64,000 bases of DNA from JAGOPB01 sp964606295 (GTDB lineage: Bacteria; Patescibacteriota; Minisyncoccia; Phycocordibacterales; UBA9973): assembly GCA_964606295.1 (NCBI GenBank), contig CAZSFR010000001.1, positions 1-64,000 on the forward strand, given 5' to 3'. This document shows, in pieces, positions 58,469-64,000 of this stretch. The position numbers and the translations under genes are program-made. Within the stretch, counting starts at the first letter, position 1; each line of letters starts with the position of its first letter. The notes beneath the pieces are model-generated. The model did no database searches, was not told where the DNA came from, and saw nothing but the letters and a program-made list of their open reading frames with translations.

Positions 58469-58474
58469 AGTATA
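58469..58474 (-). promoter_or_regulatory. -10 element of the AI-2E transporter gene
   Basis: TATACT on the minus strand, 8 nt before the chosen ATG at 58460; lies between atpC and this gene. Confidence 0.5.
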
Positions 58475-58491
58475 GCATAGCGTACGAATAA

Positions 58492-58935
58492 CTATATGTT
58501 CACCTTTCGATACTTTTTGTTCTTCCATTTGTCTGCCATTTTGACTCGAGTGAGCGATCGCTCGAGTTCGCCTTCAAATGCTTCGAAGTCCACGACTTCA
58601 TTACCGTCTTTAAGCTTCTTTAGCTCTTCTGCGCGGGCTTTTGCTTTTGCTAGCACTTCGTCAGATATGTCGGCTACGTGTTCTGCGAAGTCTGCGAGAA
58701 TTTTTACGACATTTCCAGAGACTTCGATGAATCCTCCAGAGACTGCCATGGGGACCAATTCCCCATTTACTTTTGCTACCACATCGCCAGAAGCGAGTGT
58801 TGATATAAGTGGAATATGATCGGGAAGGACGGTGATCTCCCCTTCACCTGTAGGCAAAGTCACCAAATCCACCATCTCGTCGAGGACTATGCGTTCTGGT
58901 GTAATTATTTTGAGTTGTAATTGTTTAGTCGCCAT
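58492..58935 (-). CDS. atpC: ATP synthase epsilon subunit
   Basis: 147 aa. N-terminal beta-sandwich (LQLKIITPERIVLDEMVDLVT; LPTGEGEITVLPDHIPLI reduced to TGEGEITVLPDHIPLI) and the C-terminal helix pair (AKARAEELKKL). Inhibitory and coupling subunit of F1. Last gene of the atp cluster, 7 nt after atpD. Confidence 0.95.
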   Translation of the reverse strand: MATKQLQLKIITPERIVLDEMVDLVTLPTGEGEITVLPDHIPLISTLASGDVVAKVNGELVPMAVSGGFIEVSGNVVKILADFAEHVADISDEVLAKAKARAEELKKLKDGNEVVDFEAFEGELERSLTRVKMADKWKNKKYRKVNI

Positions 58936-58942
58936 TTAAATA

Positions 58943-60301
<1,359 letters not shown>

Positions 60302-60323
60302 CTAGTATTACTGATAATATAAT

Positions 60324-60602
60324 TTATAATTTACTCTCTCTGTATATAAGCATTCGTAGATCGTCATCATTCCTTGCTAGAAGTCCTTTAACTTCATATC
60401 TTAATTTTTTTAATCTTAATATTTCTCTTGAGACTCCTTCTTCATTATTTCTTTTTTGAAAAGACTCCCCTTTTTTCCATCCATCGTTTATCAAATTTTG
60501 ACTTAAGATTATTTGTTTATTTTCATCCAAAATAAAACTTTCACTTATATAAGCAAGTCTACCGAGTTCAGTCTGATTATAATTTTTGTCCGGTGTATTC
60601 AT
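60324..60602 (-). CDS. Hypothetical protein between atpG and atpD, 92 aa
   Basis: Small soluble protein, Asn/Lys/Glu-rich, with LGRLAYISESFILDENKQII and REILRLKKLRYEVKGLLARN. It is more AT-rich than its ATP synthase neighbours. It lies 28 nt upstream of the atpD start and 7 nt after atpG on the same strand, so it is cotranscribed. No family recognised and no membrane segment. Confidence 0.6.
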   Translation of the reverse strand: MNTPDKNYNQTELGRLAYISESFILDENKQIILSQNLINDGWKKGESFQKRNNEEGVSREILRLKKLRYEVKGLLARNDDDLRMLIYRESKL

Positions 60603-60609
60603 AATACTT

Positions 60610-61515
60610 TTAACTCACACTTGCCATTCCGGCGCTAATTTCTGATATTTCTTTTGTAATTGCTGCCTGACGGGCTTTGTTGAATGCTAGCGTCAAGTCG
60701 TCAATCATCTCCCCTGCCGCTTCTGACGCATTCTTCATTGCCATCATACGACTCGACTGCTCTGAAGCTGAGGATTCGAGGATCATCTGGTAGACCTGAG
60801 AACGTGCGATTTTTTCGACGAGCTTTGACATGAGTGCGTCGTAACCGGGTTCGAAAGTGTAGGAAGTAGCATTTGACTTTTGACCATTGACGTTTGACTC
60901 AGCATTCTCACCCAATGTTTCTACACTCTTTTCAACTTCACTTATCGAGACAGGAAGTATAGGGCGGATAGCTGGTTTGGAAACGAGAGCGGAGATGAAG
61001 TCGGTGTAAGCAATGTAGACTTTGTCGTATGTGCCGTTTGCGTAGTCTGCCATGATTAGATTTCCTATCGGCAGAACATCGCGAAATGTTGCGTTGTCTG
61101 GAAGCTCTGTAAATGATGCGACTATGTTTTGTCCGAGTCTGCGGAGTGCTGCTTCCCCCTTCTTCCCTACTGCAACAAAAGAAATTTGTTTTCCGTCATT
61201 TTCCTTAATCATTTTCATCACAGCACGGATTATCTGTGCATTGTATGCTCCACAAAGTCCGCGATTGGAAGTGATGAGGACGACGAGGACGTTTTTCACC
61301 TCGCGCTTCTTGAGAAGAGCGTGCTCACTTTCGCCACCTGATTGTGAGAGCGATTCGAGAATCTCCCAAGATGCTTGTGCGTATGGGCGAGATGCGAGGG
61401 TCGCTGTTACAGCCCGCTTCATTTTGGAAGCAGAAACAAGCTCCATGGCTTTGGTTATCTTTTTCGTGTTCTTGACACTCTTTATTCGTCTTTTTATATC
61501 AAGTGATCCTGCCAT
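60610..61515 (-). CDS. atpG: ATP synthase gamma subunit
   Basis: 301 aa. SLDIKRRIKSVKNTKKITKAMELVSASKM and the C-terminal MMAMKNASEAAGEMIDDLTLAFNKARQAAITKEI shortened to its motif NKARQAAITKEI are diagnostic; GNRGLCGAYNAQ (here SNRGLCGAYNAQ) is the middle marker. Rotor shaft of F1. A membrane-protein gene lies between it and atpA. Confidence 0.95.
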   Translation of the reverse strand: MAGSLDIKRRIKSVKNTKKITKAMELVSASKMKRAVTATLASRPYAQASWEILESLSQSGGESEHALLKKREVKNVLVVLITSNRGLCGAYNAQIIRAVMKMIKENDGKQISFVAVGKKGEAALRRLGQNIVASFTELPDNATFRDVLPIGNLIMADYANGTYDKVYIAYTDFISALVSKPAIRPILPVSISEVEKSVETLGENAESNVNGQKSNATSYTFEPGYDALMSKLVEKIARSQVYQMILESSASEQSSRMMAMKNASEAAGEMIDDLTLAFNKARQAAITKEISEISAGMASVS

Positions 61516-61521
61516 AAATTA

Positions 61522-61860
61522 TTAAATAAATTTTAGTAGAATAACAAATACAAAGAAACCTATACTGAAACAGAAAAGAATATTCGATGTCCGCTTGAGC
61601 TTTTTGCATAGAAAAACGTTTGCGGGATCATTTAGTTGTTCTAACTTTTGCGCACGGAGTAACCCTGAGACTCCAAAAACAAAAGAGATGATAAGAAGAA
61701 TAAATGAAGAAAAATATAAGATAATCATCGCTTTGATGAGTAGCGAGCTTTGCGAATCTATTCCCAGAAGGAAGACTATTGATACAGCAACCCAAATTCC
61801 AATCAATACCTGATTGATTCGTAACACGGCCTTTGCTGTTGTTATAGTTTTCTGATCCAT
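61522..61860 (-). CDS. Small membrane protein between atpA and atpG, 112 aa
   Basis: Three hydrophobic helices (about residues 15-33, 42-68, 93-111) with a basic loop. Starts 3 nt after atpA and ends 6 nt before atpG on the same strand. It does not look like AtpI or AtpZ, which normally precede atpB. Helix order resembles simple integral proteins; no family recognised. Possible accessory subunit, assembly factor or an unrelated insertion. Confidence 0.65.
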   Translation of the reverse strand: MDQKTITTAKAVLRINQVLIGIWVAVSIVFLLGIDSQSSLLIKAMIILYFSSFILLIISFVFGVSGLLRAQKLEQLNDPANVFLCKKLKRTSNILFCFSIGFFVFVILLKFI

Positions 61861-61863
61861 ACC

Positions 61864-63369
61864 CTATAAATTAAACGTACTCTTAAAACTCTCAATAGTT
61901 TCCTTCAACTTCGCTTCGCTTGCATCTTCCCACATTTTCTTTTCCCTTACATCAGCCACAAACTCTTTGCAGTTTGCTTCGACATAGTCGATAAGTCCTG
62001 CTTCGAATTCCTTGATCTTTGCTACAGGAATGGAGTCCATAAATCCTCGTGAGAGTGCGTAGAGAGAGATCACTTGGTGCTCGACAACCATCGGCGAGTA
62101 TTGTGTTTGCTTCAAGAGCTCGACAGCGCGACGTCCGCGTTCGATCTGGTTGCGAGTTGCGACATCGAGGTCAGAACCGAATTGTGAAAACGCTTCGAGT
62201 TCACGAAACTGCGCGAGGTCGAGTTTGAGTGTGCCCGCCACTTTCTTCATGGCTTTGATCTGAGCAGATGAGCCAACACGAGACACGGAGAATCCGACGT
62301 TTACCGCAGGACGTACACCTTTGTAGAAGAGATCAGTCTCGAGGAATATCTGTCCGTCTGTGATAGAGATCACGTTTGTCGGGATGTAGGCAGAGATGTC
62401 GCCCGCTTGGGTCTCGATGATAGGAAGAGCTGTGATAGAACCACCGCCGAAGTCTGCGTTCTTGCGACATGCACGTTCGAGCAAACGTGAGTGGAGATAG
62501 AAGACGTCTCCAGGATACGCTTCGCGTCCCGGTGGACGGCGAAGAAGAAGTGAGATTTCACGATAGGCGACTGCGTGCTTGGAGAGATCATCGTAGATGA
62601 TGAGCACGTCTTCACCTTTGTCCATGAAATATTCAGCTACTGACACTCCAGCGTAGGGAGCGAGGTACTGCATCGGAGATGGATCAGATGCTCCAGCAGA
62701 CACGATGACTGTGTATTCCATTGCACCAGCTTCACGTAGACGAGTTTCGAGTGCGCGGAGCTTTGAATCTTTTTGTCCGATCGCAACATACACACATTTC
62801 ATGTTCTGACCTTTTTGGTTCAAGATAGTGTCGATAGCGATAGCAGTTTTTCCAGTCTGACGATCCCCGATCAGAAGCTCGCGCTGTCCTCGTCCGATCG
62901 GCACGAGAGCATCGATAGCTTTGATACCAGTTTGCACAGGCTGATCCACTGACTGACGCGTAATAACGCCAGATGCTACACGTTCGATAGGAAGTGTCTT
63001 TGTAGACTTTATATCACCCTTGCCGTCAAGCGGTACACCGAGAGGGTTTACCACACGGCCAAGGATCGCGTCCCCTACTGGGATTTCGAGAATACGACCT
63101 GTGAGACGAACTTCCTGACCTTCTTTGATACTGCCGTACTCACCGAGGATGATGATACCGACAGTGTCTTCTCCAAGGTTGAGCGCAACTCCCGTCTCAC
63201 CACCTGCAAAGGTGACCATTTCAGACGCCTTGACTCCACGAAGTCCAGATACCTGTGCGATACCATCTCCGACTTCGAGAACTGTCCCGATTTCTTCGCG
63301 TGTTGTTCCGCCAGAAAAACCAGCGATTTCATTCTTTAACTCTTCTATTATGTGTTGTGTTGAAGCCAT
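61864..63369 (-). CDS. atpA: ATP synthase alpha subunit
   Basis: 501 aa. [20 protein letters not shown] (P-loop), [38 protein letters not shown] and [20 protein letters not shown] reduced to [14 protein letters not shown]. Non-catalytic nucleotide-binding subunit of F1. Normal length. 11 nt after atpH. Confidence 0.97.
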   Translation of the reverse strand: MASTQHIIEELKNEIAGFSGGTTREEIGTVLEVGDGIAQVSGLRGVKASEMVTFAGGETGVALNLGEDTVGIIILGEYGSIKEGQEVRLTGRILEIPVGDAILGRVVNPLGVPLDGKGDIKSTKTLPIERVASGVITRQSVDQPVQTGIKAIDALVPIGRGQRELLIGDRQTGKTAIAIDTILNQKGQNMKCVYVAIGQKDSKLRALETRLREAGAMEYTVIVSAGASDPSPMQYLAPYAGVSVAEYFMDKGEDVLIIYDDLSKHAVAYREISLLLRRPPGREAYPGDVFYLHSRLLERACRKNADFGGGSITALPIIETQAGDISAYIPTNVISITDGQIFLETDLFYKGVRPAVNVGFSVSRVGSSAQIKAMKKVAGTLKLDLAQFRELEAFSQFGSDLDVATRNQIERGRRAVELLKQTQYSPMVVEHQVISLYALSRGFMDSIPVAKIKEFEAGLIDYVEANCKEFVADVREKKMWEDASEAKLKETIESFKSTFNL

Positions 63370-63380
63370 GTGTAATTTGT

Positions 63381-63785
63381 CTATTTGGTAAGTGTTGTTT
63401 TCAATCTATCGAGCCGACCTTTCAAACTTGCGTCTATGAGATATTCGTCTGTCCTCACTCTCCATCCTCCGATCAGTGTCTCATCCATTTTTTCTTCGAG
63501 CACTATTTCTTTCGTATGAAATAATTTCTTTACAGCGCTTTCTATCTCTTTTCTTTCGCTCTCACTGAGCTTTGCCGCAACCCCTATCGTTCCTCTCACT
63601 CTTCCTTCTTTCTTGTCTATCAATCTCTCGTAAGCTTTTCGTATATCGTCTATCATACCTGCCGCTTTGTGCTTTACAAGAAAGCCTGAGAAAACTTTGA
63701 GCGCGGCCTTCGCCTCTGTATCGCTTTTCCCTTCAGTCAGAGCGGAGAGGATTTCTGCGTATTCAGTTGTTCCTAGTTTTCTCAT
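63381..63785 (-). CDS. atpH: ATP synthase delta subunit, short form
   Basis: 134 aa against about 175 in most bacteria. The C-terminal hallmark [27 protein letters not shown] is present as [19 protein letters not shown], so the stator-contact part is conserved, but the N-terminal helical domain is shortened (it begins [20 protein letters not shown]). Joins the b-subunit stalk to the top of F1. 9 nt after atpF. Confidence 0.9.
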   Translation of the reverse strand: MRKLGTTEYAEILSALTEGKSDTEAKAALKVFSGFLVKHKAAGMIDDIRKAYERLIDKKEGRVRGTIGVAAKLSESERKEIESAVKKLFHTKEIVLEEKMDETLIGGWRVRTDEYLIDASLKGRLDRLKTTLTK

Positions 63786-63794
63786 GTGTGATGT

Positions 63795-64000
63795 TTATAC
63801 TTCTTTATTTGCGCTCGTAACAATCTTTGCCTTCAATTCTGCATCGACAACACTGCCAAGGACTTTTTCTGTGCTCGCGATAACGAGACCTGCAAGTTCA
63901 CGCCTTGCATCTGTTAGCATCTTTGAATTTTCAGCCAAAAGCTCTGCCTTGCCGCTCTCTACAATCTTCTTTGCATCTTCGTCAGCCTTTTCAATAAGTG
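63795..64000 (-). CDS. atpF: ATP synthase b subunit, C-terminal part
   Basis: Only the last 67 codons lie in the window; the gene continues past base 64000. Reading back from TAA at 63797-63795 gives a charged helix (EKADEDAKKIVES; LLAENSKMLTDARRELAGLV; ending KIVTSANKEV), typical of the b-subunit coiled coil that binds delta. Membrane anchor is off the edge. Confidence 0.92.
   Translation of the reverse strand, partial: LIEKADEDAKKIVESGKAELLAENSKMLTDARRELAGLVIASTEKVLGSVVDAELKAKIVTSANKEV

Overview
The window looks like part of a small, streamlined chromosome of a Candidate Phyla Radiation (Patescibacteria) bacterium, probably of the Parcubacteria/Paceibacteria side. This is inferred from the gene set: a split transketolase beside rpiB and rpe, membrane-anchored MurF, MYG1-type hydrolase, YqeY, PcsB-like coiled-coil wall hydrolases, many short anchored proteins without relatives I recognise, and very tight gene spacing. 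The genetic code is the standard bacterial one: TAA, TAG and TGA all end genes and TGG encodes Trp. No rRNA, CRISPR array or prophage is visible; there is one tRNA (tRNA-Glu, CTC).

Layout. 1-8.6 kb: SPFH protein end, idi, tRNA-Glu, lexA, hydrolase-murF, ddl, dinB and rmuC; lexA and dinB carry the same LexA box. 8.6-10.3 kb: a small accessory patch with a decayed DDE transposase. 10.3-16.4 kb: exonuclease, yqeY, holin-like protein, MYG1, obg, gatB and a pair of membrane/secreted metal-site proteins. 16.4-29.3 kb: central carbon metabolism (gapA, rpiB, rpe-like, tktN/tktC, pfkB-family kinase, class II aldolase) followed by gltX and an M23 hydrolase. Inside this block an AT-rich 1.4 kb segment (about 17.49-18.84 kb) lies between two 60-bp copies of the gapA 3' end and contains an rpiB remnant. 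29.5-34.5 kb: CAP protein, rpmA, rpmE-prfA, a lytic transglycosylase, rplY. 34.5-41.8 kb: one long minus-strand wall/division/chromosome cluster scpA-scpB-dacA-mraY-ftsW-murG-FAD oxidase. 41.8-51.6 kb: aspS behind a T-box leader, a DUF3050-like protein, TrpR-like regulator, trpS, dnaB, recR, rplU, corA-like, cysS. 51.6-58.5 kb: rplI, S41 protease, DUF4015, rsmI, DUF2177/DUF1295, SIMPL and AI-2E proteins. 58.5-64 kb: F-type ATP synthase genes atpF(partial)-H-A-G-D-C, interrupted by two small unknown genes.

Gene expression. The most general pattern I see is promoter placement. At least fourteen genes that begin a transcript have a TATACT/TATAAT-type -10 hexamer exactly 6 nt before the start codon, so transcription should begin at or next to the ATG and give leaderless mRNAs. 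Others have 7 or 8 nt. Genes inside operons mostly follow the previous stop by a few nt without a clear Shine-Dalgarno sequence. The clear exception with a long leader is aspS, whose roughly 200-nt leader has a T-box motif, a Stem III-like hairpin and a terminator. A second candidate leader, with a 13-codon ORF and alternative hairpins, lies before a small membrane protein gene at 44.7-45.1 kb.

How the genes fit together: ddl, murF, mraY, murG, ftsW and a DD-carboxypeptidase give a real peptidoglycan pathway; gapA, aldolase, PfkB, transketolase, rpe and rpiB link glycolysis with the non-oxidative pentose phosphate pathway; the ATP synthase supplies or uses the proton gradient; lexA and dinB form a minimal SOS response.
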